Part shown: in pieces, positions 13,801-26,092 of the stretch | How positions within the stretch are numbered: the first letter of the stretch is position 1 | Layout: each line of letters opens with the position of its first letter | Position numbers and translations under genes: made by a program | Notes under the pieces: generated by a model | Databases searched by the model: none | Told to the model about the DNA's origin: nothing | Seen by the model: only the letters and a program-made list of their open reading frames with translations | Source of the DNA: Zea mays | Lineage: Eukaryota > Streptophyta > Magnoliopsida > Poales > Poaceae | Length of the DNA stretch: 64,000 bases | NCBI RefSeq assembly: GCF_902167145.1 | Contig: NC_050104.1 | Location: 7,276,001 to 7,340,000 of the forward strand | Direction: 5' to 3'

Positions 13801-14390
13801 TCGTCTTGTTCGTTTGACCAAGTGTATAATTTACCGTTGAGATCGATCTCTAAAAGCTGAAGGTAGTCAATTGTGTGATTGAATTGTCTCATCACTCTTC
13901 TATTTATTGAACCTTTGTTTTTCTCCTTTGCTCTCCTTATCATGTTAAAATCACCTAAGATCAACCATTCTGGCTTCATCATATTTCGAATATTGTGCAG
14001 CTCTATTAGGAAAGTCATTTTCTCATTCTCAGGTTGAGGGCCATAAACTCCTATAAGGTCCCACGCCACATCGCATAGACGGGAGCAGACCCTAACAGAT
14101 AACGAATATACAGATGGGTAGGGAATAGTAACCATTTCGAAAAAATCCGCATCACAAGCGATTAGAATCCCACCTGAGGCTCCAAGGGATGGTAAATGAA
14201 TCGTCAGAGTTGCTAACTTACACCCCAGTGTTTCCTTTAATAAGTTGCAGTTTCAGCTCATTATCTTTGTTTCTTGAAGACAAACAATAGTTGCTCCATA
14301 AGAGAGAATCTTTTGTTTCACACTTTCTCTCTTAGCTGGGTCATTTAGCCCCCTCACATTCCAAGACAGAATACAACAGTTGATATTCAT
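10869..14390 (-). pseudogene. LINE ORF2: endonuclease / reverse transcriptase
   Basis: The likely start is the ATG at 14390 (minus), followed by the endonuclease opening with a WNVRGLND motif. EN continues at 14135-13395 (GDFNM, then YTWSN and RIDRFLA). The RT region spans about 13191-11977, with APGPDGF, RQGDPLSPFLF and the catalytic YADD near 12314. The linker continues to 11461. A zf-RVT domain ends the frame at 10869-11240, with CxLC and HLCKDCPFA. In-frame stops or shifts break the frame near 14225, 13390, 13190, 12717, 12620, 11974, 11860 and 11245. An intact version would nick target DNA and prime reverse transcription on it. Confidence 0.9.
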
Positions 14391-14702
14391 TAATCAAAAA
14401 CAGCTCCCCTACTTAAACAAATAATGTCACACATGTGGTACATAGGATAGGAAAGGAAAACAGGAACCAACCGGCCTTCCACCGTCTATAACACACTTCC
14501 AGAAGTGAACAACCAGCGACTTACAACAGAAACTAAGATAGACAGAAACACAGTCATTGCCAGCCAAAGAAACAAACACCACTGCCCAGACAACAGCCTG
14601 CTACACAAAGCAGCCAACAAAAGATCCTGGGCGACCCATAGGCAAGTACACCGACGAAATAACATGATGCACTAGAACTACCCACACATCTCATAATACA
14701 AC

Positions 14703-17700
14703 TCAGAGCATCTCAGCAGCCTCGATGATAGGAGCCATGAGAGGTGTCACCTTGCTGCCCTTCTTCTTGATCCCTTCCTTTTCCTTCCCTTGAGTTGCTA
14801 GCTCCATAATTGCCTCCATTTGTTCCTTGGTAAGAGGCCTAGAGAAATGCCTCGCAAGCTGCTCAACCAAATCCACCTGGTCATTAGAAAATGAAGCCTT
14901 TGAATTTTGAAAATGTGATGAAGCAGAATTATTTAACTTAGCAACTAGAATTTCTTGTGCTTTGACTATGGCATTTCTATTTCTCCCAATCTTCAATTTT
15001 TTCTTTGCAGCCAACCTAGCACTAGATCTCTTGCCAATAGGAGAGGGGATCACACCCGCATCAACAACAGGCTGCACTGACCCCCCCCTCAACCATGAAA
15101 TTTGCGACTAAGCTAGTGTTAGGCTGTGATCGAATTAGCGGTGGTTCAGGAGCTTCAGAGATAGATATAATGAAATCTTCTAGACTATTGTTTGAGGGAT
15201 CTGGTATGTCACATGACGGAGCGACAGGGACTAAGTCTGAATTTAATAAACTATGCGGCATGACTGATGAGCTAATAAAATCTGAGAGTTGGGGTGCTTG
15301 AGATTCTAAATTCAACATCTAATTTGGTAAAAAAGGGGCTGCTGCCACCCTTGCTACCTCAACTAGTTGCAAACTTGTGTTATTGCACGGAATGACTGGA
15401 GTACTATTAAAATCAGAATGTTCCAGAGCTTGAGAGTCCATAGTCAACAGCTGGTTTGGTGAATTAGGAGTTGCTGCCGTCCTTTGTGTATCTAGTAGTT
15501 GTATAGAACTCATGTTTGAACTAGGAATAGCAAAAGCAGCCTCTGCTGAATTACAACTTAACACATTATCTGAAATAAATATTTGCTCTGAACCACATAC
15601 CTTTGAAGGAGCAGCAAAAAGAGGTTGCTGAACTTCCAGGTCGATGGGGGTCGATCTGCTAGCAGGTTTCATACTTTTTTCACCACCTAGCTCGCCTACA
15701 GCAGCTGGAGACCAAACAACAGATATGAGGGGGTCAGCAAAAGAGACCGACTTGGTCTAAATATTTGGAATCCAGCGCACAGTCGGCCCAATCACCAAAC
15801 CACAACGACAGAATGGAGTGGAAGGTCTGTATCTGCCGCTCGAACTGATGCAATCCCCCGGACCTCCATGACACTGAACACGCCCAGCCAGAGAGACTGT
15901 GATGTCTCCGGGTGCCATGACGCCTAGTCTGCTGAAAATCCTCATCATCATCGTGACCCCAGTCGCGTCGAATGAATTCCCTGCCTCTGCGATCCTCTGA
16001 TCTATCTCTCTTTTCTCCAACTGAATCTAGCACAGGTAGCTCCATACAAATTCTCTGTGTGGTCTACGACCAGGGGGACCCCCTCTAACATCCCTTCCTT
16101 GGATGAAGGAGAGATCTTCGACAACTTCAATGTGGTTGCGAATGGTGTACACATGGCCATCCTTTAATCAGTTGGTGAGTCATGTAGTGCCCCAACTAGA
16201 GGTAGAGGGGCACTAGAAGGAGGAAGCTCCCTATCAGGAACTGTGACCGTTAAACAGACCTCCTTGAGGATATCACAAAGATCCGAGCACCAAGCCCAAA
16301 GATCGAAGGACCTAGTGCGATCCCTGCGCCTTGAGCGCTCCTGAACATAGTGAATAGCACAGCTCCTGCCCAAAGCCCTAGCAGCCACAACTTCACCCCA
16401 ATAGTGAACTGGAATCCCCTCAACCCTAACCTTCACTCTGAATTCAAAGCAAGTTTTCCTGGCATAACACTCTTCAGACCAGTCCCCAAAGTGAAAAACC
16501 CGACCACGATAGGAGACCGACCTCCTATCCAGAGCCCACTGCTTGGTTCTTGAATCAGCGAAGATGATAAAGAACTGTTCAGGAAAATGCTTGACAAGTT
16601 GATACTGACTGTGATGAAGAAAAGAATCCCTCAGCATATCCCCCGCTGCCAGCACGTCCACCTCATGACTGTTCCCATCAAAGGAGCAAACCACTGCCTT
16701 ACTGATTAACTCATCCCTACGTCGATGGATCAAACCAGTCGCGATGATGGCACAGACAGCTCTTGCAGGCCGAGCCCTTGGGTCTCCGGGGTAGCGAGCA
16801 TCCATTGTCTGACCACCCTGGACAGCCTGGAGGTAAGACTTCCGTTGCAGCAAAGAAGAAGTGGGTGGTGCTTGCACAGGATGCAACTCCAGCCCCTTTT
16901 GAAGAGGGCCTGAGAAAGGTTTCAGTTGTTGATGGCTCGAGGAGAAAGAGCTGCCTCTCTGAGTTGAATGCTTGAGTGAAACAGGTAGGTCACGAAATGA
17001 ATGAGATCTCCCCTGGGAAATATCTCTAGGACAAGACCTAGCCCTGTGTCCAGCCTGCAGACATTGCCAGCAGCGTACCGGCGCCGAGCAAAGAAAGGCG
17101 TAGTGGCCAGATGCCAGACAGCTGAAGCATTTGCCACTTAATTTCTTCTTTAAAAAACGGGTGCCCTTCATCTCCCTATGCTGTTTTAGAGGCAACTCTC
17201 CATGAGAATCATAGCTCTTCCTCCACCAGAATTTTGGCTGTACCATGGACCAGCCTCCATCAATGATCGACGAAGCACCTGTCATCCCCTTCCAGCTGCA
17301 CGACCTACGGATAGGGCGACGAGAAGTGACCGTCGGTACTGTGGGGCCGAACACCCCACGCTGATGGGACAAGTCACCACCAGCATTCAAGACCCCGAAA
17401 GCATTGAAGACGTGCTCATCTAGTCCCCATTTCAACTTCTCAGATGCAGAGATCCTCTTCTGCGAAATCTGCTCCGTAAGATCTGCCTTGAAGACCAACT
17501 CTGAACGAACATCCTTACTACACCAAATCCGCAACCTTCGCCGGACTGATGCAGAGAGAATGAGTAGGACGAACATCACCGCATCGCAAATCCTGAACCG
17601 ACCCAGCAGATTCCACCTCAATCGCATCTGGAGAGACGGCAACACTTCCCTTGCGAAGAAGCCTTCCGGACGAAGAACCCGCAACCAGGGAACGGAGCTC

Positions 17701-17832
17701 CGCCCGCTGGGCAATTTCTGCTGCTGGATCTAGGGGTTGGGGGCTGGTGCAGGCGGCGGGGATGGGGCGGGCGGCTAGGCTGGAGAAGGGGTTGGGGGAG
17801 AGAGACATACCTGAGTTTGCATCACTGCTCAT
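14703..17832 (-). pseudogene. LINE ORF1: RNA-binding zinc-knuckle protein
   Basis: The reading frame opens with an ATG at 17832, only 5 bases inside the upstream target duplication. It changes frame in the overlap at 17518-17714 and then runs open to 16164 (about 516 codons). Two consecutive CCHC knuckles (starting CFSCLASGH and CWQCLQAGH) lie at about 17030-17120. They are followed by a DUF4283-like region (FFIIFADSRTKQWAL) and basic, low-complexity C-terminal pieces to 14703. Further breaks occur at 16164-16045, about 15734-15672, 15319 and about 15090. The role in intact elements is to bind element RNA. Confidence 0.8.
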
Positions 17833-17849
17833 AACTCGTGGCGTTTGTT

Positions 17850-19694
17850 GATATACGGTTCATTTTTTAAGAAAAAAATGATGCTCCCACCGACTAGCAA
17901 GAGAAGTATACACCTTTTTTTACAAGCATTCTTTCTTCCAGGACTTACTTTCTGCGTTCTTAAATATTTGTCGTCTGTTAGTTTATTTTTAAACTAAGCC
18001 GTGCATAATATCATTACTGTATAATATCATTGCTATGGTGGTCACATCCTACGTCAAATATATCTATCTTTTCCTAAACTGTCCTATAGATAGCAAAGCC
18101 ACGACTTAACAATTCTATAACATACATTGCAAATAGCTGATACCTACTATCATTTTTTTTTTCTAAACGAAACATTTCACTACACAAATAAACCATCCCG
18201 TCCACACTATTTTTTGGATAAATTACGCCATCAACCTCATAATCGACTGGGCATCGTTTCGAAGTTATTCTTTAAGATAAAAAAAAGCTACCACAACTTG
18301 CACGATAGATGTCAAATGTATCATGAAAAGGAATTCGAAATTATTGTCCAGTTCAGAAAACAAAAAGGCCATCCGTGTTGCGTTGCTATATCAACTCCGA
18401 TCCAAATTTTGACGTGCCGGAATCAGAGAAAGACGACATATTGATCCTCGAGAAATTTGTTATTTTGCCACTTTTATCTTTGGTTCTCTGTTATTATGTC
18501 ATTGCGTGTGTATGGCTGGTGAACCACCTATGTCTATAATTTGTGAGCCCGCCGAAACCCACAAATATGATAATGACAAAATTACCAATGGCTTGTCGAT
18601 CCTTAAGGTGCTACCAATCACAAATGGTGCCCCCAAAACTCTCTCATACATGTCTCTCTTCTTTAATCTCCATGCTATGCCATCATATTTGTTTAGATGG
18701 CATGTCATTTAATAAGAATAAAACTTCCATAAAGCTCTCACCGGGGAACGGCTTTTTAATGCAGTGATACGGACGCTAAAAAAACTTAGCATAGATAGAT
18801 GTTGAATAATTGTTTTTTTTCCCGGATCCTTAAGAAAAAAATATATATCCAGAAAAGTCTAAATAACATAAAATTTAGAACAAAATAAGCCTTGTTCCAA
18901 CGATGGGTGGTCGCTTGTACCTAGCTAGCTCATATCTACACGGGCAATATATAAAAAAACGATGGGTGGTCGCAGGTCAATTGAGCCGAGCTCGCCAATA
19001 ACAAGCCTTGTTCCAACGAACGTATGGTCACAGGTCAATTGAGCCGAGCTCGCCAACGGCAGGCAGGCAGGCATCACAAGAAAAGGACAGTAGTTGGACT
19101 GACACGAGCTCGATCGGGAACCGCTTCGCGGGCGAGCGCTGGAGGAAGACGAAGAAGATGAGGGCCACGTGAATACGGATACGATGAAGCAATAGGATGG
19201 ATACGGATCGGGGAGCAGCGGGAACAGCGCATGCCAGCCCAGAAGGACTCCCATTGTCTATGATTCCTTCCCCGACCCCGGCCCGAGCTCGCCGCGTACA
19301 TAATGGCGATGCACGATTCCTTCGCCACTCACACGTCAGCTGCTGTTGTTCCTCCGATTCGGATCGAGCTCGCGCGCGCCGCGACAGCGCCTGACATGAT
19401 CCCACAGAATGCGTAGCGGCAGAGCAAATGGCTCCTTTATTTACTGCACAAGAAGTAAGCGCCGTACGTGGCGATCGACATGGGAGTGGGACGGGACGCG
19501 CAATGCAAGTTGGAGTATATAAGCTTGATTACGATGTGATCCAATTGCTCGCGAGATAAGCATATGCATGCATGCTTGCTTGTTGCTCGGGGTTTTAAAC
19601 TAGCTTTTGTCGTCAAGACCTCAAGATCAACAGAAGGTGGTTTGGACTCGAACGCACAGGCAAAGCTACAGCTCAAACAGTTTGCACTGACATT
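17850..19694. other. Unassigned intergenic DNA
   Basis: AT-rich to about 18890, then a small tandem duplication and a GC-richer stretch at 19080-19400. Open frames there overlap on both strands and show no known motif. No gene is supported. Confidence 0.4.
18975..19055. repeat. Local direct duplication
   Basis: The 23-bp stretch from GGTCAATTGAGCC to GCTCGCCA occurs at 18975-18997 and again at 19033-19055. Flanking CTTGTTCCAACGA copies near 18892 and 19006 extend the unit to about 58 bp plus partial copies. Confidence 0.85.
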
Positions 19695-20420
19695 CACTAG
19701 TAGAAAAAAAGTCTAAGACTGCCACCATGTCTAATTTTTATAGCCAGATTCGGTTATCAAACGTCAGTGATATTTATAGGTACGGCTCCTTAAGAAAAAA
19801 ATCACCAGTACAAATTATATTTCTTCAAACAGTTCCTTAAAAACCGCAAGTACAAATCATATTTATCCTTAATTTTTTGAGCTTTTCAAATAACCTCGTA
19901 TGAAAAAAAAACCACTAAAACAAAAGTTGTAAATCTCTAAAAGTTATGAAAGTTTTGTAGTTGACAACATTTTGATTTGAAATCATTTGGCTCTCAAAAA
20001 ATTGCACTCGATTTGTCGAATTTAAATTTCAAATTTTGCAAACGACCTCGAATGAAAAGGTATCAAAACAAAAGTTGTAAAACTTCAAAAGTTATTCAAC
20101 TTTGTTGATGACAACATTTTTATTTGAATTCGTTTACCGCCTCAAACAATTAATTTATGGTAGAGGACGCTTCGCTGATTTGTGACCTCGACGTCAGGCG
20201 GGCGAGGCCTCCCTAATTAAGATAAACTTTTTTGCTATTTCTAAAACCAATTTTATGTTTCCTAAAATGATTATCACTGGCGGATCTTTTACCTCAATGT
20301 TCCACCGGCGGTTGTCCTTTATGCACTAATGATTATTTCTACTAGCACTAGCGGTTCTGAAAAACGTCAGTGTAAATAGGTTCAGAACCACCGCTATATA
20401 GATCAAGGTTTAAAATAGTG
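19695..20420. mobile_element. Small non-autonomous CACTA-like element
   Basis: The left end is CACTAGTAGAAAAA. The putative right end, TTTAAAATAGTG, is a degenerate complement. Subterminal ACGTCAGTG motifs appear near both ends (about 19759 and 20364). The interior holds two diverged direct copies (about 19890-19995 and 20043-20150) of a block with AACAAAAGTTGTAAA and TTGACAACATTTT-like motifs, which I associate with non-coding CACTA elements of grasses. No target duplication was confirmed and there is no coding sequence. Confidence 0.6.
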
Positions 20421-20903
20421 AGCTAAGGCTGGAAACGAGCCGAGCCGAGTTGAGCTCGGCCCGGTCAAGAGCCTTAAGAGTAGACTCGACTCGGCTCGCT
20501 GCTGACTTGCAAGCCGGCTTGCCGAGCCTAGCCATAAATGTGAATTCACCCTCTAAATTATAATATAAAATCTTAAAATAATTTAAATAACATATTTAAA
20601 ATTTGTAAATAAATATATTACCAATATCATTTAGAAAATAGATTGATTTTGTACATTAATCTCAAATAACATAATCTAATTGTCTATTTGGTACTAACTT
20701 TATATGCTAATTAAGATATTTTGTATCAAATTGTTGTTAGGTCGAGCCATGAGCTAGCTCGCGAGCTGAGTCGAGCTGACTCACTCTTTTCTCGAGCCAC
20801 CAAAACATGCTCGGCTCGGGCTAGTTCTAAGCACCAAGGTGCGTCGAGCCAAGCCGCTGTAAGCCCGAGCCTACTCGTCGAGCTCGAGCTTTTTTCTAGA
20901 CAT
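20421..20903. repeat. GCTCG/CGAGC-rich repeat element
   Basis: Dense copies of GAGCCGAG, CTCGGCTCG and similar words occur at both ends (20435-20530 and 20740-20890), flanking an AT-rich core. The same arrangement recurs at 36805-37830. This fits a small non-autonomous DNA transposon with subterminal repeats, possibly hAT. No target duplication was identified. Confidence 0.45.
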
Positions 20904-21660
20904 GTAGCGGGCTATAGTGGCGCTATAGTCTTTTAGAGGACCTAAAGCTACGGTATTTCTCTTTTAGTCGCTATTTCAGCTACAATCGTTGTAGCTCGAT
21001 TTAGCTCTGTTAAATGTTGCAGCTTTAGCGCTAAATAACCACGTTATTTCTATTTTTTATGGTAGGCCAAAAAATTAATGAATGTATGAATAAGGATAAG
21101 GAAGCTCAATAATATTAATGAATGTAATAAAGATATGGACATAAACTTTGCTTCTTAATAACAACCTGAACTTGCTTTATACATAATAAGATTATGCACA
21201 TGCTATTGATATGGATCAATAGTCCTCAAGTGTTCATTATTCTTATTCCAATGACTCTAAGCTTGATCAATAGATTGCACTACTGGTCGTTCACTAGCAC
21301 TAATAAGTTTTTTAGCTAGGTACTAAATCATGGTATTGTGTTGCTACCATATTAGTGAGCTGGTAGATTCTTTATTACTCTAGTAATTTAGAGCTAAGTA
21401 AAACTATTAATTATCATGTTGTGCAGCTACCTAGCTAGTGGCTAATTATGCTATTGAAGTGCTAAACATTTGAATTCCATGAAACATGTATTATTGTGTA
21501 ATGGCACTAGTCTCCTCAAGCCTTGGAAACATATTGCTCTTAGTTAAGTATCTTGACTTCCATTTTTTTTACATGAATTATATATATTTTTATATTTTTA
21601 TAAATCCGCTGTTTGCTATAGGTATGCCAAATGATATCGCTATTTTGTATAGCCCGCTAC
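20904..21660. mobile_element. Non-autonomous TIR transposon (13-bp TIRs)
   Basis: GTAGCGGGCTATA at 20904-20916 and its exact complement TATAGCCCGCTAC at 21648-21660 bound a 757-bp AT-rich segment. Near each end an inner CGCTAT motif recurs (20921 and 21638). No flanking target duplication matches, so the edges may have decayed or the flanks changed. No transposase is encoded; a hAT affiliation is a guess. Confidence 0.65.
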
Positions 21661-22644
21661 TGGGGCTAGCTGGCTCTCCCACACCAGCAATGGAAGTCGC
21701 GTCGTCTTGCTTGCAATGCAAAACTGGTTCGCGGAGTTCCTCATCCAATGATCCAAAGACCATAAACAAGCAGCAGCAACGTACTGCCAGTTGTGCATTG
21801 ACTTTTGCTGCAGTGCAAAGTCAGCGTGTCGCGGCTGCTCTCCCTGCAATCCCCACGCACGTGCAAGGATCTTCTTGTCTGCTGGCGACTAGGCAGCGCC
21901 GTAATCCCCACGCACCGCTGGACGGAGCGCAGGAATTCTGTCACTCCCTGACGAGCAAAGAGCCTCAAAACTAATCAAACAAATACAGTTCTACTAGCTG
22001 CAAGGTCAGAACTTGCGATCCCATCAGCAAAAAGAAAAGAAAAGAAAAGCATCGTCGATCGTGCAGACCGCAAACCTCCATGCATGCATGGCTTTTTTGT
22101 AGCCGCTGCGCGTCTGCATTTTATGTGCGTCCATTGATCATGTGGCGGGCTATTTTACGCGCCGGATGCAGTCGTACCGGTGGTTGCGAGCTCTGAAAAC
22201 CGCAGAGTCAGATCGACTGATGCAGCTCTCTGAAATCGCGCGCGATGGTATTTTAGGGGCGCTAGTGGAATGCGTGCACACGGATCGACGCCCCCGTTGC
22301 TTGCATCTTGCATGGATGCATGGGGGTGGGGGTACGCATATGCAGCAGTTGGATCGTCGTCACAGCGTTTACCACGCACAGATTCGTCCGGTGTGCCGTC
22401 GGTTAGGAGCAATGGCAATGCATGCATCGAGATGGCATGGTATATGCACACGCGCATGATGATGCCAGCTCCGATGGGCATCGGATCAGGATCGATCGGA
22501 GTGGTTAACGGAGAGTGTGTGCAGGTTCAGTGTTTCTCTGCCTCCTCTTGAAGTTTATGGAACTTAACAGCAGCTTTCAAAAAAAGAAAGAAAGAAGTTG
22601 AGAACGACCCTATATGTGTCTTGAACGTCTGGAGTGCGGACCAA
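21661..22644. other. Unassigned DNA with purine tract
   Basis: An (AAAAG)n-like tract lies at about 22028-22050, with TGCATGCA-rich words near 22080 and 22310-22440. Overlapping open frames lack recognisable domains. No gene is supported. Confidence 0.4.
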
Positions 22645-23139
22645 TGGCATGTTTAGGGGATATTTGGGATTGAAGTTTTTTCATAGTTTTGGAAAAAAAA
22701 ATACTGTAGTATTCTCAAATACTGTAGTATTATATAAAAAAGATGCTTGGTAAGCTAGCTAAAATCTTTAGTTTCAAAACTAAAGTATTGTAAATATTGT
22801 AGTTGTTTTTGTGACACCCGGATTTAAGACCAAATCCAGATGCATCTCATGATGCAATAACTTTTTAAATTATTAATTATTAATGTATTTAACCACTTAG
22901 ACAAGTTAACTCATATACATATATATGCTAAATAGGAAAAACCACATAAGGTATCACCAAAAAAACTCTCAGTTTTATTTACTATAATCTGGGTATTACA
23001 GTTTTAAAGTATTCAAAACTTAGATCTGGACCTTATTTTTTAAAACTGTAGTATTTTAAAATGTGATATTGTCATGACTAAAGTATAATGTAGTATTCCA
23101 AAAAATGTGGTTTTCAAAAACTTTGTTCCTAAATAGGCC
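22645..23139. mobile_element. Possible MITE hosting a nested element
   Basis: The left end GGCATGTTTAGGGGA and right end GTTCCTAAATAGGCC are imperfect complements. The interior has repeated TACTGTAGTATT and AAACTGTAGTATT words facing each other. No clear target duplication was found. The 191-bp element at 22810 sits inside it. Confidence 0.35.
22810..23000. mobile_element. 191-bp MITE with 5-bp target duplication
   Basis: The left end TGTGACACCCGGATT and right end AATCTGGGTATTACA are imperfect inverted repeats. GTTTT occurs directly outside both ends (22805-22809 and 23001-23005). The TGTGACACC start and 5-bp duplication also resemble ends of Del-type gypsy LTRs, so a strongly deleted LTR remnant is an alternative. 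Confidence 0.6.
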
Positions 23140-25253
23140 TTACTTGCTATTTTTCTATGTAATCCCACCAGTTACATGTAAAAAATGTAGATCAACAATC
23201 ATGTGTACGGTAAAGCAGTCGGTTCCTTCTTCTTTTTTTTTTTTGTCATTGCGGCGGTGCATGACCTTTCATTAGAATTTCATTTATTGGACACAGCAAT
23301 TCGTCTAATGCCTTCGGAGAGCCATGATAGAATCAAGCCACTGAAATAAATAGTGTCGTCACCTTTTCAATAAAGATTGGAAAGGAAAGAAAACAATTTC
23401 ATCACAAATAGTTATCCATAATTTGCATACTCTATCTACCACTACCAGTATTCTCGAATCTGAAATTACTGGCCGCAATCCAATTTCAGCGAACCTCCAA
23501 GCGGCGGCCTTGCATGATTGCATCCATAGACAGTCGTTGCCCAGGGGCAGATCCACCATTACGACGAGGTATGGAGGCCGCCAGACCTCCCCGCCGGCGA
23601 ACGCCCCCTCCTCTACGCGGCCTTTAGCTATCCCTTGGGCGCGCGGTAGGCGGGCGGGCGGGCGGCGGCCATATTCTTCTGTTCCTGTTTTTCGACCGAG
23701 GCACACGAAGACTCGACGAGAACGAAGACGAACCGTTTTTTAATCTTTGAGCCCAGTCTCGGGCCTTATAAGGAGTGTGGGCCTTTGGCCTTGTATGGAA
23801 GATGAGTGATGTTGCAGGCTTGCAGGCATTGCTGCACCTACTACACGAGATGATATTGCACAGGGCGGAAAATAAATTTGTCTCGCCATCCATCAACCAT
23901 CGCTGTTAAGAATTTGCACAAGAACGATGTTGTACAAGAGTTCGTGCTTCCATTAGTTGTTCATTCCCCATCATTAGAGTCGTGCATGTTTGAATTCATC
24001 TTAAGTGATATTTATTATCTATTATTCGTTAATCTCTAGTATATGCAGCACTTCATTTATGAGATTGTGACATAGTTATGGATACATATAATTTAAAAAT
24101 ATTGCTAATTTTCTTTATATGATTCGCATTAACTAGTAACACAAAGTTCGTCCTGGGTGAATTTTTATTCTAGATATGTCATTATCGTTGCCGTCTATCT
24201 TGTTATCCTGACTCGGCTAAAACCTATAAAATAAAATATTCGTTAGTAGCTCTGAATCCTAATATTATTAAATCTAAAAATGATGGCTGGAGAACCTTCA
24301 GGCCATGACGGCGATTGGGTCATCACAAAATGTCTTGGGCCATGTTCTAAATCTATGGAGCTAATTGTTAGTCGGCTAATAGTTGTTAGTTGATTTTAGA
24401 TGAGTTAGCGTAATACCTAAAAATATATACAAAGAGAATATAGTTGATCTCCCTATTTTGTGTGCGACGACATAGGACCCAAAATTCGGTGGGGCCCAAA
24501 AAATTTTATTGTAGTATAGTAGTAGCCCTAAACACTATGCAACACTGAGCAGGACAACAATACATCATCTAAGTCGAGCCCAGCTAGTAGCTGGACTACC
24601 TCCTATCCTGAGGCTGACTGCCACTCTTCTGTCTTTCTGTATTCACGATCGATCAATTACGCCTCGTCCACTACTTAGCCCGACCGTTGCTATTCTTTTT
24701 TCTTTTGACTTCGTCTTGGATGACTGATGGCGATGTTCTTTTGTTCGCCTAACGCCCTGACGCCTCTTATGATGCATCCATCTTCCTACAGCCCTTGCGG
24801 CTGTATTTGTGATAAAGTTACTGGCTAACTGCTCCATAATCCCTATATAAAGGCTCTTGCATTCCTACCATGCTGCCACTTGTGTTTATAGGTAATTTTC
24901 TTAACCTACATTTAACAAAATTTTCCTTTTTGTTCCACTTGATTAGCATAATAAGCTCCCTATTAAATATTGATTTATTTTTTAATATATACATGCACAA
25001 ATAGTGAGCGTCAAAGTCATGTCGTTCAAAAACTTATCTAGAAAATATGATTAAAAAATAGGGCATGTTTTAAAGTTTTGGATAGGGCCTCCAAATTTGT
25101 CGTCCCAGCCTTGGGAGGACTCGGTCTATCCGACGAGATGTTCCAGGGTTAGTTTACTCCACCTTAAAATTCATTTTTTATACTTAGCTCTAAATAAACA
25201 TTAGGTATAGAGGGTTTACAAAATTGAGGGGGTCATGCCCACTTTGCACCCTT
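23140..25253. other. Unassigned intergenic DNA
   Basis: A T-rich run at 23228-23244 is followed by a minus-strand open frame to about 23706 without a family I can name. A (GGGC)n-like GC tract lies at about 23648-23665. The remainder is AT-rich with no supported gene. Confidence 0.4.
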
Positions 25254-25386
25254 AGGGCTTGTTTGAGAGCAAGTGTAATGGAGGGAATTGAAGGGGCTAG
25301 AATCCCTCGCTATTTAAAATTGGATGGTGAGGCCGGGATTCTAGCCCCTCAATTCCCTTCATTACTCTTGCTTCCATATAAGGCTT
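25254..25386. mobile_element. Foldback MITE, Tourist-like
   Basis: Arms 25266-25305 and 25334-25373 are about 90 percent complementary, so nearly the whole element folds back on itself. The outer termini (GGGCTTGTTTG versus TATAAGGCTT) are degenerate. The foldback form and GGGCTTGTTTG start fit Tourist/hAT MITEs, but the edges are approximate. Confidence 0.6.
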
Positions 25387-25907
25387 TATGGGTCCACCCC
25401 TGTGTTGAGACGAGGACTTGAAGAGGTCGCATGATGGATGTGGCAGCAGATAGGCAATGACTATATCATGGAAAGTGAGGGTGTGGGTGGTTAGTTATTG
25501 GTATGATCTCTGATGACAAGAGACAGTGAGAAATCTTTACATCCATGTCACACGAGTGGGGAGAAGAAACGGAGGAGAAGAAAGGGACATTTTGGGTAAT
25601 AAGAAAATATGGTGGTTTGCAGGTGTATCCAAAGAAATTCAAAGCGTAGAAAGTGGTATGATTCGAGCAACATATAAATTGCAGTGGCATCTTTTCAAAT
25701 AGATGAATAGTAATGTACTGATGGTAGATCTTTAGACCGTGATATTTATAGTAGCATGGTTTAGATTAACTAAAATTCCAAAAGTAGAGGGCGCTTGTTT
25801 CTTGATGAGCACAACCCTATCATAAGCAAGATTAGCCAAAGCAAAAGATTGGGGATGAAGGAAGATAGATGGCTATCAATCCAATTTATTTTTTAAAAGG
25901 AAAATAC
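25387..25907. other. Unassigned intergenic DNA
   Basis: Nothing recognisable apart from short open frames. The stretch ends at the A tail of the LINE that follows. Confidence 0.4.
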
Positions 25908-26092
25908 TTTTTTTGAAAGGAAGCGACAAAAAGACTTGCCTCTTCAATGTATTAGAAGAGAAATGAATAGGAGTCTCCACAAGACCAAGCAAAAGGAAAA
26001 CAAACTAAAAACCAACAAAAAACCACCATTCACTCATCTACCTAAGATACACTAAATCCCCCAATTTGATCCTTCACCAATAACCTAGACCG

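Larger units (their letters stand above)
10668..17849 (-). mobile_element. Near full-length L1-clade LINE with target duplication
   Basis: The perfect 12-bp direct repeat GTGGCGTTTGTT at 10668-10679 and 17838-17849 brackets the element (10680-17837, 7,158 bp). On the minus strand it ends in a short A tail (T run 10678-10684 on the plus strand). ORF1 (with CCHC knuckles) comes first, then ORF2 (endonuclease, reverse transcriptase with YADD, C-terminal zf-RVT domain). Both ORFs carry several stops or frame changes, so this copy is inactive. A second copy of the same family, truncated, lies at 25908-33500. Cin4 is the known maize L1 relative; I cannot say whether this is the same family. Confidence 0.93.

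Noticed and set aside
20418..20423. Target duplication for the small CACTA-like element
   Set aside because: The bases left (ATT) and right (AGC) of the presumed ends do not match, so the right edge stays provisional.
21486..21974. 162-codon frame at the end of a TIR element
   Set aside because: It crosses the element boundary and shows no recognisable domain.
23359..23743. Opposed open frames of about 110 codons
   Set aside because: A minus-strand frame looked faintly retroelement-like, but I could not name a domain, and the GC tract nearby favours chance frames.
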